Counted from the first letter of the stretch, positions 39,655 through 52,585 are shown. The stretch is DNA of 64,000 nucleotides from Oreohelix idahoensis (GCA_024509875.1 JAMPIV010008043.1:162001-226000); one strand, 5' to 3'. The notes: a model not told the origin generated them from the letters alone. Made by a program: numbers and translations.

Positions 39655-40702
39655 ATTTATTTGTTGTTATTGTTGATTGTTGTTGTTATTGTTGAACAGA
39701 ATCGACATCATTGCACTCCTGGCAAACCCATAGGTGCTAAGTCGAAGGGTGTGAATGCTAACGGTTCCTGTAGCTCGCTGGTTGTATACACGACGGATCT
39801 CATACGTCAGTCTCTGCTTGCCTTACGTTTGATGCCAAATTCCAACAGTCTTTACCTTGAAACTTCATCTATTGCAGTGTCGTTCCCTAACATGCGATCA
39901 TTAATTGTTCTCAGTATCTCTTCTTTATCCATATCAAGTATCCACACTGTGGGTGCTCTTGATGCTAGTCTGTCAGCTCTCTCATTACCGCATACCCCTG
40001 CACGACCAGGACAGTAGATCCACACCAGCTCCTGTACGACCATGACAGTAGATCCACACCAGCTCCTGTACGACCAGGACAGTAGATCCCCACCAGCTCC
40101 TGTACGACCAGGACAGTAGATCCACACCAGCTCCTGTACGACCAGGACAGTAGATCCAAACCAGCTCCTGTACGACCAGGACAGCAGATCCACACCAGCT
40201 CCTGTAGACTCGAAGCTTCTATGAATATTTTCCATTCATGCCATAGGCAACCATTTTGAACTTTTCGAAGCATGGACTGAGATCTTACACAGTAACTGCC
40301 TTTGTTAATGAAGTGTCAGATATCCACCTTAAGGATGCAGTACGGCCCCTACTCCGTTCTTATTCTGGAAGTTGTTATCTTGTAAGCCCCGATATGTTCG
40401 GCGACAGTTCTGCCCTTTACCCTAGAAGAGAAGCCCAAACCTCATTTCTCACCACGGATCACAGACCCATCAGTATACACAATGGCATCATTATCCACGG
40501 TGTAATCATGTATCAGTTGATTTAATTTCCAGCTCTGCTTTCCCATTGCGCCAAGTTCTACACTCTCTGCCAAAGCTGATGATGACTTGCTGGTAGTTAA
40601 TCCAGTTCTCATAATATATACTCCATTTTGAATATATTTTAAACTATGGTCACAACTTTGATCGTTGTCTCTGCCTGTGCCATCCATGACATCCCTCAAC
40701 AC
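39655..40702 (-). pseudogene. I-like LINE 3' region with RNase H, minus copy
   Basis: Read from 40702 down: a post-RT segment, then RNase H start IVYTDGSVIRGEK (near 40480, TDG being the first catalytic site), then after frame breaks the C-terminal RNase H motif VCGNERADRLAS (near 39990), then the terminal segment MDKEEILRTINDRML. The tail is a GTT/ATT-rich repeat at about 39655-39700. An RNase H domain after RT indicates the I superfamily. A 34-bp tandem expansion (40002-40205) interrupts the RNase H. Confidence 0.75.
40002..40205. repeat. 34-bp minisatellite, six units, inside RNase H
   Basis: Six head-to-tail copies of a 34-bp unit, core CCAGGACAGTAGATCCACAC, with only a few substitutions between copies. 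The unit derives from the LINE RNase H sequence itself (the IYCPGR-type segment). As 34 is not a multiple of three, each unit shifts the frame and the same DNA is read in all three frames. There are no spacers, so it is not a CRISPR array. Confidence 0.92.
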
Positions 40703-41329
40703 TGATTATCTACCCCCATAGAAACAGCATTTGCCTGTCAACATCTCATCCATAGGTCAACATTTCTTTTCCTCTTCCGCTCGTTTTTTTGTGTGAATAA
40801 TTTGTTTTATATCCATGTAATATCATTATTATATTCACTTTAAAATATTATTATATAATGTAATGTATGTGTGAATGTACCCACATAATACTGTACTTTA
40901 GAAATGTGAGTCGTGAGAATGTACCCGCATACCACTGTACTTTAGAAATGTGAACTTTTTTTATTTTTTATTTTTATTTTTTTTTCTGCTAAAAGACTTT
41001 TTCTGCCACAGAAGTGCGTAAGAAAGTGTTATTATTATTATTTCATTTTCCACCAAGAATGTATGGACATAAGCGAGAATGTGTTTATGTAATTTTTTGT
41101 ATTGATGATTGATGACACATTCAAAAATACAGATTAATTGTAGACGGATTGACCGCATGAGTGAGTGTCGGTATACAGAATTTATTTATTTCTATTTATT
41201 GTTTCATTTATTTTATTTTATTATTACTTTTTTCTCCCAATTACTAGCTTGTTTGTTTCAAAAAAAAAACCTACTCATTTTTTTATTTTTTTATTACGAT
41301 TGCATACTGTAAATGAATACTGTTATGGT
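40703..41329. other. Unassigned AT-rich DNA with a 44-bp tandem duplication
   Basis: A unit containing ACTGTACTTTAGAAATGTGA is duplicated with period 44 bp at about 40869-40956. No gene seen. Confidence 0.45.
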
Positions 41330-41500
41330 AACTTTATAATGTTGCATGCCTTTAAATTAATGCTTAAAGCATCATGTGGGAATGAAAGGATATACTATGC
41401 AAGATTAATGAGAGTGGAAGGGCAGAATGTTAGACGGGCCTGCGCGCTCAATTCTTTACACTTCGAAAATAAAGTTCGTTCGTTCGTTCGTCCCTCTGTT
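41330..41500 (+). repeat. Possible LINE 3' end with GTTC tail
   Basis: AATAAAGTTCGTTCGTTCGT at 41469-41488 looks like a LINE 3' end with a tetranucleotide tail. The preceding 130 bp have a short coding-like frame without recognised motif. Confidence 0.35.
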
Positions 41501-41849
41501 TATTCTTGGTCCCTTAATGTCAGCTGCATTCACGCACGCACAGGGTGCCGTTTGTCTGTGGTTACTCGCATATTGGCTTTTGCCTGGGCCATCGCATATC
41601 TGGATCTGATCGACAGCACTCCAGACATGTACCTCATTGTCATAATGGGGGTATCTCGCGTTTAGCCCAAGACTTTACGCAACCCTTTATTTTAAATGCG
41701 TTCTAGTTTTAATTTATTTATTTTACAGAAACAGGACAATGAAAAAACAATTGGAAGACGGAATAGATATCCTTATTAAAAGCTTAATACAACTGTTAAA
41801 TTCCTTATTACAGAGTACAGAGCTTAAAAAAAGTTAGTTCCTTATCCTT
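41501..41849. other. Unassigned DNA
   Basis: No feature recognised. Confidence 0.35.
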
Positions 41850-42072
41850 TACAGGACGTGGCAATAAACCCCAGCATTTATTGGCTGTTTGTGATTTTTC
41901 TAGGCAATTTTTTTCATTCAGTAGTTTGCCATTGCTTACTGGACTGTACGGCGCTTATACCATTGTTAAAAATCCACACAAAGCGATCTGCTACCAAACC
42001 GCCTGCAGTAGGTTTCGAACCTGGTATATCTGGATTATGAAACTGCCTTCATACCCATTACACAGAGCTTAG
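41850..42072 (-). repeat. tRNA-derived SINE, minus strand
   Basis: On the minus strand, TGTGTAATGGGTATGAAGG near 42060 and GGTTCGAAACC near 42010 are spaced like the A and B boxes of an RNA polymerase III promoter. The B box matches consensus at most positions. A tRNA-unrelated body follows. The sequence does not fold into a clear tRNA cloverleaf, so this is a SINE rather than a gene. Confidence 0.5.
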
Positions 42073-44945
42073 TACAGAGCTTAGTAACTGAGTTAATAAT
42101 GCAATATGTCATTTCTAGCGCTTCTTAAAAGTTCATATTAAAATGACTGAGCTGAGTTACAATAACTAGTCAGAGGCTCTTCAAGTTTTAATAGACCAAT
42201 TACAAATAATAATACTCAGTAAACGTGTAAATAATGAATAATAATTAAAAGAAAATATAAAAAATAACCCAAAAATAAATAAACAAATTTTTAAAAAAAT
42301 GTCGTTTTCATAAATTCTCCTTTGTTCAAGAAGTTCACCACTTCAATCGCCACATTGTTTGACGCGATGTCATTGGTTATAAATGAGTTTCATAATTGGT
42401 GATGATTCACTATTTCGCAAACCAAAAACTAGATTGGACTCTGCCTTCAGGAGCCCCTCATGTCTTTGATTTGTCTATTGCCAAAACTTTACATGATAAC
42501 ATCAACTTGTTGTGCTTCGTTTTCGCTGATTTAACTTCACATCTTTCATATGGCGAGCTTCAACACTTCTTAAAAGGAGAGATGGTATGGTAATTGAACC
42601 TTGTGTCACAGAATGGCCGTGCTATCATTTTATTGTGTTCTACCTGATCTTCTCTCACACTGTGCCTTCTTAGTTTTTTATAAACTCGTATTTTCTCTCA
42701 TATTGAACGCATGACTCAGGCTTCATGTTGATATTATGCCTGATCTATCCTTGGTAGAGTTAACGATCAAACCCAACTGGGAGCATAAAGATAAACACCG
42801 CCCTACCTTGTTAAAATAAACAAAGCAGGCAGATTGCTATCGCGTACCAGTCTGCTGCCCATTGTCACATACATGGTCGTCACTATGGCCCAGTCACTGT
42901 TTACATTTTCACACTTCGATTCGTGTCAGGCCAAGACGTCATTTACCATCTTTAAGGATTAATTGTAATCGCTTAAGTGACTGCACCAAATTGACGTCCG
43001 ACGCGAATTGTTTGTTTACGATTGCGCAACCAACGTCCGTACAGGCTGGTCAATCAGTGTCTGATATGTGATATAATCACTTCCCTCGAAGTTACCATGA
43101 TGATAATTACAGATAATACCAATCTGGGGAGACATTTTGAAGTCGTGAGCGTAAACATGATCGATAATAGACGGAAGCTGGCATACCATATATGGGGATT
43201 GTAAAAAACACATTTAGTTGTGCGTTTGATATGTATGAATTTTTCGTGAGAGAAGAGGAAAAATATTCGCTCTTGCACGCTATTGGCTTGGCATTTGAAA
43301 TTTTTAAAATACAACATTTCTGATTGGTGCCTTGTCATGTGGTAGCAATCTAGATGTGGGCCGAATGTTGCCTTATAATTTAGCACCTTGTGAGTTTAAC
43401 GCACTGTGAAATACAACTCGTCAAGAACACAGCCAGGCAAGTGTCGTGGAATATTCTAATCCACATATATAAATTAAAAGGTAAATATAAAGCCTAACAA
43501 ATAAATCTAATAAAGAAAAGAGCAATGGTAAAAGAACAGTGCTGTCACAATGACAGTACTCGAAATCCCCTTTGTTTTATGCTTCGTCTGCAAATTGTAA
43601 CGCTTTCACGTTGATAGTAAAAGCCTACTATATTATTACCCGCTTTCTTCAATGAAACGTGTGCTGTATTTCTTGGAAAAACATTGAGATACCAAGCGGA
43701 TCAATGACCTAATTTAAATATTTCATTCATTCCATTTTATACACGGCGTAACTAAAGACAGATGGACTAAAGGATAGAGAGAAGGGAGAGGCATAAAGCC
43801 GAACACGTGCAACACAAAACACGCGTCGCGCGATACACAATTACTACTATCACGCGTGTAAGGCCACATGCACTAACTTTTTCAGACGGACAGTGATAAA
43901 TTCACTACCCTTCCCAGAGTTAGGTTTTAAAAAACCTGGGAAACGCTTATTAGAAAAGATAACATTATATGGGTTTACGTTTGAAAACATTACAGTACCC
44001 AGACAGCACATCTTCGAAACAGGAGGTAGAAGAAATTGCATATTTTGAACGCAGCCACTTAGCTCTATTAAATATATATATTTGGGTTCCTTAGGGTTTG
44101 CTGACAAAGAATATGTACAACGTTATGCAAATAGTCTAGGAATTAACAAGTTATAGCCAAAATAAAATGATGGTGCTGTCAGACAACACCCAAAATCAGA
44201 ATCGCTCAGTGGTAGATTTTTTTTACACCACCATTGTACGGGAAATGGGCCACAAGTTACATTTGAACTGATTGGCTGGAATGATATGTAAGGCTAAACA
44301 CGATTAGTCGGGCTATAAATACTATCTTTGGTTGTTAGGGGAGACGTAGGAAGTTAAAATTTTTTCAAACACTTGTCGAAACGTGGCTCCATTGGCCAGA
44401 CTCGCTGATATACTCACTTAGGAGCGTTAGTTCGAGACCACTAGTCAAATAAGCTTGATAAAGCAACAGTGCGTTGAAGCCAGCTCATATTTTTGCTAAA
44501 TAAAAGCCTGGAACATAAGCAGATGGGAATTTGTGCCAGTAGTTGTGCCAGAATTCATTGCTAATCAACGTATCTGTGTTTGTTTCCATGAATTGTGGTA
44601 AGCTTGAAACATTCAGTATCTTTTAATGAAAATTGAATGTGAATTGTTAATTTATGCCTGTATATATGTGTAGTTCAGTAGCAAACATGATGTAAAGCCT
44701 ATAATGCTCCAGCCTGAACAGAAGGTGTCGGAGGAAAGTAAAACTGCATGGAATGGCCAAACAGTACACTGACACCTAGATTATTGATTAGACAGAAATA
44801 ATGCTGGAAGTGCAGAGGCGTAGTAACCATTAAGGAGGTAAATACTGGTATAAAGTATTTCAGATGAAGCTGACAGTTGGCCTAACGCTCTGAACTCAAT
44901 GTTTGTGATGTATTGTGCTCAGTGTAAAAAGAGAGTATAAATTAG
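42073..44945. other. Unassigned DNA
   Basis: No coding motifs. About 43010-43160 shows weak similarity to 46945-47095 (TTGGAAGACATTTTGAAG / TGGGGAGACATTTTGAAG), so part is an old dispersed repeat. Nothing else identified. Confidence 0.35.
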
Positions 44946-45212
44946 TTATGAAGTAGAAGGTACATCCTTCTTGTTTTCAGGGACCGTGGTCTTGATGGTA
45001 TTGAGCAGCACCTGGTCAGAGCTTTGCTGAATCCAGAGTCGGACAGCATACTCCTTGGTCCATTTAGCTATCAGTGAGGTGTCTCCAGAGCCCAGGGGAG
45101 AAATCGAGCAGAGAAGTCTTTTCCTGCCGCCATCACACAAGATAAGCTGATGTGGCCAGCTGAGCTCAAAATTATGTACCCCCAGCTTAAAATGACCTTG
45201 TAAAAATAACAT
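44946..45212 (-). other. Unidentified 88-codon ORF
   Basis: A minus-strand frame with a fairly normal amino-acid mix (segments CDGGRKRLLCSISPLGSG and KEYAVRLWIQQSSDQVLLN) and higher GC than its flanks. No family recognised. It might be a fossil exon or part of an unrecognised element. No splice sites can be assigned with confidence. Low confidence that it is translated. Confidence 0.2.
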
Positions 45213-45654
45213 TAAGAGGGGAATTAAATTGTTTTAATATCAGGAACTGAGAACATCTCCAATACTAGTCCCAATAAAGACAAACTATTGAAGTCATGAT
45301 GACAAATACCAACAGAGCTTGAACAAAACAAAACCAGTATTACCTCATATTACTACTACACAACTGACACACATAGGATACTTTTAATAATATATGTCAT
45401 TACCATATTCATATTGATAAATTTTGTACATATAACTTGTAAGTAAAATTGATTGTGATTCCTGGTTCCCTTTGTATTTGAATCAGGACACATATTCATT
45501 CATAACAGCAATGAATACATATTGTTATTTGAAAAGTTATCAGTGACTCATTTAAGATATTCTTTAGAGTGTTATATGTATGTGAGTGTCACAGTGTTGT
45601 CAAGTGTGGTGGAATAAATTAAATTGTTTATCTGTCTGTTGTTGTTATGACTTA

Positions 45655-45870
45655 CACTTCATCATACACATACCCTAGACATACAACGTAGTCATCACAC
45701 TATTCCAGAATAATTCTGACTGAGGTATACATATGTGGCAGCAAGCAAGGTTATATATAATACACTACTCTTATTAGATATATATACCTTCACAGCTGAT
45801 CTCAGTCAGTACACTAAGTCCCCTATAAATATTTATAACATCTCACTTCACCACAGCAAGCTAGAGTGAG
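45655..45870 (-). repeat. Dispersed repeat B
   Basis: Reverse complement similarity to 31640-31870, for example CCTTCACAGCTGATCTCAGT here against a GTCAGCTGTGAAGG block there. Non-coding. Family unknown. Confidence 0.45.
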
Positions 45871-45889
45871 AAATAGAATAAGGAATCCA

Positions 45890-46640
45890 CTTTAAAGGAC
45901 CGGACAACGTGTTTGAGCATCTCGTTGACTTGTATCCCAGGAAAACTCTAATTTCATAAATACGGAAATCCCGGAATCCTAGGAACCTGAACACTAAGTC
46001 ATAGTGGGATTCTATTTGCAAAATAATACCCCAGACACGTGTAAGAGCATTTTAAACAAGTTAAATTAACTATTTCTCTGAGCCAGAAGTCGGTAATCCC
46101 AAAAGAGATTTTGGGGTAAGTTGTAGATTTTATAATTCTATATCCTACATTATTAACATGTGCAAATTGCTAATTGATGTCCACGTCATACAAGGCTGGC
46201 AAACTCAACATATAGAATGATGATTTCATGAACCATCACTGCAAGAGCTGTGACTGCTTTATCTGGGTTTTTTTTATAGAGAACCAAAAGTAGAGGTTGT
46301 CCCAAGTTATGTGTGGAGCAGAGAGTGGATGATGACATAAATGATGCACATACTTTTTATATTAACATTTTTAACGAGTGCATATGTAAATGTAAACGTG
46401 TTCAATATAAATGTAATGGATGTTTTCAGCTCACGGGGATTAATATTAGTACTCAAAGAGGGTAAAGTTCTGAGGCAGATGGGATGGTGGAATGAAAAAG
46501 GGAGGAGGGGGACATCTTATTTTTTGTCAGGAAACCCAATACTCAAGAGAGTATTTCTTTCTTTCTTATTTCATGATACTAGTCTGTGGTACCAATTGAT
46601 GGTTGTGACATTACAGCTCGTTTACTTTTTCGTAATTTCC
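45890..46640 (+). repeat. Dispersed repeat family A, copy 2
   Basis: Inverted relative to 12800-13650. The ORF at 46341-46835 overlaps this repeat. Its first part (FNINVMDVFSSRGLILVL) matches the broken minus ORF of copy 1 (FNKNVMNVIPSLGLILML), showing the peptide similarity is inherited from the repeat. There is no known protein motif. Confidence 0.6.
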
Positions 46641-47220
46641 TTACATCGCCTTTATTATCTATATCTGTCGGCATATTTAATGCTCAAAATTTCGTGCTTA
46701 TCCGTTACTCAGAAATGTTACCCTTTGTTCCTACTGTCATTGTTCACGTTTAACGCTTCAATGCATGACAGGGCCAGACATTCGCTCATCCCTGAGAGAT
46801 TAATTGAATCACTAAATGTGATAATACCACATTGACTCCAGGTAAATGCGAGCATAAAGTGTTTGTTCAGGACATTGTAATCATTCCGATTTGACGGTAG
46901 AATGGATATGCAATACGGGTTTAATTGTATAGACCACGATTTGTCTAGACAGGCAGTCAGATTGCAACAAGTCATGTGATACAAGAGATCGGCAGAGTCC
47001 GATAGACTAAGTAATCAGACGTCCGAATTACTTGGGATAGGTAATTATAGACAAATACAATCTTGGAAGACATTTTGAAGAGTGAGCGGGAAGTGTGATA
47101 TAAGTTGCGAAAATAACGTAGCCCTTTTCAGACAGAACACACTGCATTTCCCGACTCGTCAAGTAGACAGCTCGGACTGAAGCCAAGAAACAATAGAAGT
47201 AAAGATTCTGAATTTAAATA
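46641..47220. other. Unassigned DNA
   Basis: Weak repeat similarity to 43010-43160, as noted for that stretch. Nothing else recognised. Confidence 0.35.
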
Positions 47221-47530
47221 GGACCGCGGTAGTGCAGTGGTTAGTGCACTGGTTTTCTACCTCGGTGGTCCATGGTTCGATTTCCAGTTGAGGTGGGAAT
47301 TTTTAGACCGCAAACGGCTCCTGGGTCGACCCAGCCCCATGAATTGGGTACCAGAGTAACTCTGGGACGGTTAAGGCGGTCGGCGTGATGCTGATCACAT
47401 CACCCAAAGTGTGCCGATGGTCAAGAAAATATGGGCCTAACACCATATTCCCAATATGCCCCAGTGGGTGTATAATGGGATCCTATACCCTTACCTAAAT
47501 CCCTAACTTGGGATCTAGGCATCTATATCA
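47221..47530 (+). repeat. tRNA-derived SINE with full head
   Basis: The head carries A box TAGTGCAGTGGTTAGTGC (47230) and B box GGTTCGATTTC (47274) at tRNA-like spacing. A unique body with GTGCCGATGGTCAAGA near 47412 and TATTCCCAATATGCC near 47447 follows, and is shared with 13685-13790. It has the normal SINE layout and would be transcribed by RNA polymerase III and moved by a LINE in trans. Confidence 0.78.
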
Positions 47531-47639
47531 AGTTTCCAAGACTTTTTTACCTCAGCAAGCAGTCTAATATTCCTAGTTACTAGGGTAAGTTGTAATATAT
47601 TTCTTATACTTTGAATTTTACATGTTTATACTTGCTAGT

Positions 47640-48520
47640 TGGGGCGAGGTTCTTTACAGACAGGGTGTATGATGTGTTGGGGTTGTGGGTACGTGGGTTT
47701 CCCCCCTTGCTTCACCCTAGGCCTAGTGAATTCTTTTTCACGAAAGGAGCGATCATTGCGGTGTCAGTCTCTTGGCCTAGCAAAAACCTCTCATACCCCA
47801 AGATCGTTATGCGTGGTGAAGAACCACACCCTCCTCGAGGTAGTCCTGGTAACTGAAAGTGCGAATCCTCAGGCTAAACACAACGGATCTAGAGGAACAA
47901 ACCTCGATAATAAAACCGGTGCACTACAACGTACACGCCCTCTGTGGATGGGAAGGAGCCAGATGGATACTGAACAAGTCTTAGGAGTGGGAACAAGTAT
48001 GCACTACTTCTAGAAGATCGGAGCCCATCGTAAAGACACAGAGACTCAGGACGTGACGATCATTTTGCCTTCAACTCTTGGTCACATGCCTAGAGCCTCG
48101 GAGAACTCGGCGTAACCAGCAGGCAATTTGGTGAAGGGGAATGACCAGTGTGAGTCCTACCTTGGTTACGTATCTCAGGGAGATGCAGAAATACCCCCTT
48201 TAACTCCCCCAGAGCTGGCACAGCACACTTCTGGCTTCTACCCGGAGCGGTAGGAAAATCCACAGACACCCCAGTATCCCAATGTCATGAAGATGACAAA
48301 GTTAAAATGTATTACCTTAAACGAGATCGGACGAAGCCTCGTTTATCAAGGTCCGCGTCAGAGAATGGGTAACCAAGGCTGTGATGTGCGAAAAATTGAT
48401 TACTGGAAAAAACCCAAAAGACTGACTCCCCAAGAAGAGGAAAAGTGGGAGAGAGAGCAAAAAGAAACCAAATCACACAGGAAAAAACACACCGACACTT
48501 AATATTCTGCAGCTAAACAT
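47640..48520 (+). other. I-like LINE 5' region
   Basis: GC-richer DNA directly upstream of the endonuclease, with a short frame (48287-48502, including TPQEEEKWEREQKETK) that may be an ORF1 remnant. The 5' boundary is a guess from base composition. Confidence 0.4.
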
Positions 48521-49520
48521 CTGTGGCATAAGAAATAAAAAGCTTGAATTTGCCAAACTGCTAGACAGTCACAGGGTACATGTGGCTGCTCTACAAGAAA
48601 CTTTACATAAAGATTTTGACCTTTGACCTGTCCGGATACACTAGTTACACCTGTAAGTGCATTGGTTGCCGTGGCATAGTAACCTACATCAGAAATGGCA
48701 TACAAGGAGATGTCACTCAGCTAACAACAGCCCATCCCACAGATGTACAAAAATTCAATATCTGGCACAATGGAGGCAAATATACTATATACAATGTGTA
48801 CAGCCCACCTCAGACAACATGCAACATACCAGAACTACTCGTATACAAGACACAGTATCATAAAACCCTTCTTGTAGTGGACTTCAACGGACACTCACCC
48901 CGTTGGGGTTACCCTGATTACAACAGCACAGGAAAGTACACTGAAGAGACCTGTGAAACAACTAACCTGTCAGTATTACAGGATACAGAGTCCCCACCAA
49001 CTCTGCTGCACAGGGCCCACCTCTCTCTCAGCCGACCTGACTTGACCATCTGCTCATCTGATCTTATAGATTTTAGTCATTTTCAGGTTCTGGACGACAT
49101 TGGAAGTGATCATAAACCACTCCTCACCACTATAAGCACCCACAGTAAAGCATGTTTCAAGCAGAGAACTCGCTGGAATTTTCAAAAAGCAAATTAGAGA
49201 CTATTCCACGAATCATTGGATCGCCTTCTAGAAAACATTGATACCAACTGTGTCGAAACATTCAGTGAAGAACTAACAAAATCAATCTTGAATGCAGCAG
49301 CTCAGTCCATCCCAAGGGGCAGCCGGAAGCCATATAAACCATTCTGGAACAAAGAAATACGAATTACTATATCTGAAAGAAACAAAGCCAAAACAACATT
49401 TGAGACCACACGTTCACAAGAGGCAAAGATTAAGTACAATAAAGCATGTGCCAGAGTAAAAGTTGCAGTTAAGAAGGCCAAAAAAAAGATAAATGAACAG
49501 AAACGTGCTCTAACTTAGAT
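48521..49520 (+). pseudogene. I-like LINE endonuclease, broken
   Basis: Apurinic-like endonuclease motifs in order: LQLNICGIRNKK near 48510, VAALQET near 48580, IYNVYSPP near 48790, VVDFNGHSPRWG near 48875, RPDLTICSS near 49035 and SDHKPLLTTIS near 49110. The QET, DFN and SDH elements are the catalytic signatures. A stop after the QET segment (48624) and another at 49195 break it. It continues as a linker (49216-49518) into RT. Confidence 0.85.
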
Positions 49521-50784
49521 CTCAGACAGAATGGAAATAAGGCATGGGCATTAGTAAATAATCTTTCTGGAGAAAGTAGAAGGATGAATCCAAAGCCAGT
49601 GATAGACAGAAGGAAGACAATCGCTGAAGACCAAAAGAAAGCAGAACACTTCAACCATTACTTTGCCTCTGTGAATAGAGCAGGAAAACTCACAGAGCTG
49701 GACAAGAAACAACTACACCAGTTAAAAAACAAGAGAAAGCCTCAACGATCAATGCTTCCCTATCCGAAGAAGAGTTCAGCATGAAGGAGTTAGAGCATGC
49801 CCTGAAGAAATTAAAACCTAGAAAGTTCCCAGGGCTGGACAAGATCCATAATGAAATGCTACTCCACCTGGTCTCATCTGGGAGAGAAGCAATTCTCAAG
49901 CTGATCAATAAGACATGGAGATCAGGCAAACTTCCAAAAGCCTGGAGGAATGCACTTATTGTCCCCATTTTAAAAACCAACAAACCCCCTGATGAATCCA
50001 AAAGCTACCGTCCGATATCTTTAACATCATGCCTGGGCAAAATTGCTGAAAGAATGATAAACACACGTCTCTATTGGTTCCTTGAGAGTTCCAGTATTCT
50101 ATGTCATGAACAGGCAGGCTTCAGGACCAGCAGCTGCACAGAAGACCAGCTTTTCCGGTTGACGCAGAAAATTCATGATGGCTTCCAGAATAAGAAACAT
50201 ACTGTGTCCATCTTCTTTGACCTCCAACAGGCCTATGATCGTGTATGGAGAAAAGGCCTCCTGATGAAGATGATTGACATGGGAATACATGGTAAGTTAT
50301 ATAACTGGATAACATATTTTTTGATTGATCGAACAATCCAGACAAAGATAAACAATGCAATCTCATCTAAAGAAGTCTTAGAGAAGGGCTTACCACAAGG
50401 CTCATCATTAAGCTGCACTCTATTTCTCATCTATATCAATGACTTAGCAGACCAGATCAAATCCGAAAAAGCTCTTTACGCTGATGACCTGGCAATATGG
50501 CAGTATCATGAGAATCTAGAAAGTGGAGCTCAAAGACTAAACGGAGACCTTAGAAGACTGCATGAGTACTGCCAAACATGGAAACTAAAAGTCAACTATA
50601 CAAAGAGTACATTATCTTTACCAAAAGCCATAAAGTAGCCAAGAAGAATATCAACCTGTGGCTAGACAAACAACAAGTGACAAAAGTAGAACATCCCATG
50701 TATCTTGGAGTCACACTTGATCGGCAGCTCAGCCTCAAGAACCATATTGAGAATACAAGGAACAAAGGTTTGACATCAGCAAAT
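49521..50784 (+). pseudogene. I-like LINE reverse transcriptase
   Basis: The open frame 49781-50638 carries KSYRPISLTSCLGKIAERM near 50001, EQAGFRTSSCTEDQL near 50109, FFDLQQAYDRVWRKG near 50214, KGLPQGSSLSCTLFLIYIN near 50387 and LYADDLAIW with YADD at 50477-50488. Thumb fragments in another frame reach NHIENTRNKGLTSAN near 50740. There homology stops at a second LINE (50785). The remainder resumes at 52586. Confidence 0.9.
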
Positions 50785-52585
50785 TGAAGGACACCTTTAC
50801 CAGAAAAGCTTTTGCTGCTGATATAAAGAAGCAGTTTCAATTTGCTAAAAGTCAGGAAAAGACATAGACCAGAAATTCAACACCATTTCAACAATATATA
50901 AGGGAAGCAGCAAATCATGCTTGGGATTCCAGGAAAGGAAGAAGCAAGACTGGATAACACCAGAAACATTAAACACCATAACGATGAGAAAGGAAATGAA
51001 AAGAAAGAAAACAGAAGCGAAGTCCATCAGGCTAAAGCAACTATATAACGAACAGTACAGTCAGCTGGACAAGGAAGTTAAACGCCAAACCCGAGCCAAC
51101 AAAAGGAATTTCCTAGACGATCTTGCAAGGCAGGCAGAAGAGGCAGCACTCAGAAATGAACAAAGCACAGTATACAAAATAACTAAAATAATCAGCGGAA
51201 AACGAGGTGCAAACAATATTACATTAGTAATAGATAAGCAAGGAAATCTCATCACGACAGCAGAGGTACAGGGAACAATATGGGCAGAGCATTTCAGAGA
51301 AACTCTGAACAAGGAACCATCAGAGACACAACTGAATGTTCCTGAGGCTGAAAACGATCTAGATGTTAATACAGGCATTCCATGAAAAGAAGAAATCTTC
51401 ACAGCAATCAAAGGGTTAAAGAATGGAAAAGCTCCTGGCCATGATAACTTAAATGCAGAGCTATTTAAGACAGACCCTGAGCTAGCAACAGAACTATTAG
51501 AACCACTATTTGCACACGTCTGGAAAACAGGGAAAACACCAACGGAGTGGAACAAAGGAATAATTGTCAAATTGCCCAAGAAATGAGATCTTGCAGACTG
51601 CAATAATTGGAGAGGAATCACTCTTCTCTCAGTTACCAGCAAAATACTAGGCAGGATAATTATACAGAGAATCTCAAAAGCAGTAGACCACAAACTGAGG
51701 AAAGAACAAGCAGGATTTAGAAAGAACAGAAGATGTGTAGATAACATATTTACCCTCAGGAACATTATAGAGCAGTGCTCAGAATGGCAGAGACAGCTGT
51801 ACATTAATTTCGTTGATTTTCTTTTAAAAAGGCTTTTGACAGTATACATAGGGACAGTTTATGGAAAATACTGAGGGCTTATGGAATTCCAAGCTGCATA
51901 GTGTCAATCATAAAAAGCATCTATACCAACTTTACGTGTAGCGTTGGGCAGAGCAACCTAACCTTTGAGGTGAAGACAGGAGTACGTCAGGGATGCCCCT
52001 TATTAACCACTCTATTTTTAACAGTCATAGACTGGGTGATGCGCCAGACAACAGAGGGCAGTCCAAGAGGAATAAGATGGACTACATTTTCTACATTGGA
52101 AGATCTGGAATATGCAGATGACATTGCACTACTAGCACATTCACATCAATACATCCAGGAAAAAACGGATAGACTTAATAAGTATAGCCAGCAGGTGGGC
52201 TTGAACATCAATCTAAAGAAGACAGCGGTGATGATGCTCAATGTGAGCAACCCTAAGCCCATATCAATAAGGAGTCAGCAACTGGAACAGACACACACCT
52301 TCACATACCTAGGATGCATAATAACACCAGACGGCGGAGCAAGCAAAGACATTAACAACAGAATGAACAAAGCAAGAACCGCCTTTTTTAGTCTAAACAA
52401 CATCTGGAAGTCCTCTAATTACAGCACAAGCACAAAATTAAGATTATATCAGAGCTGTGTGCTTTCTGTGCTTCTCTGTGGTGTGGAATGCTGGAGAGTT
52501 ACAGAGAAAGAAATGTCGAAATTGTCCTCTTTTGAAGAAGCTTGCTGTCACTTCTTGGGGATCAGACAAGGAAACTCTGAGAGGC
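50785..52585 (+). mobile_element. Second LINE RT inserted within the I-like LINE
   Basis: A different RT (RTE-like or related) in broken frames: linker EEIFTAIKGLKNGKAPG near 51391, NNWRGITLLSVTSKI near 51603, KEQAGFRKNRRCVDN near 51704, KTGVRQGCPLLTTLF near 51955, LEYADDIALLA with YADD at 52111-52122, and HTFTYLGCIITPDGGAS near 52294. Truncated at both ends. The outer LINE is contiguous on either side when this is removed (LTSAN to the left, YNNSLLTTC to the right). No clear TSD found. Boundaries are good to about 20 bases. Confidence 0.8.

Noticed and set aside
40002..40205. Possible CRISPR-like array of 34-bp repeats
   Set aside because: Units are head to tail without spacers, and derive from LINE RNase H coding sequence in a eukaryotic context.
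46341..46835. 164-codon ORF as a host gene
   Set aside because: It overlaps repeat A, and its homologous stretch in the other copy is broken. No known domain.
47221..47295. Functional tRNA gene
   Set aside because: A and B boxes are present but the acceptor stem does not close and a SINE body follows.
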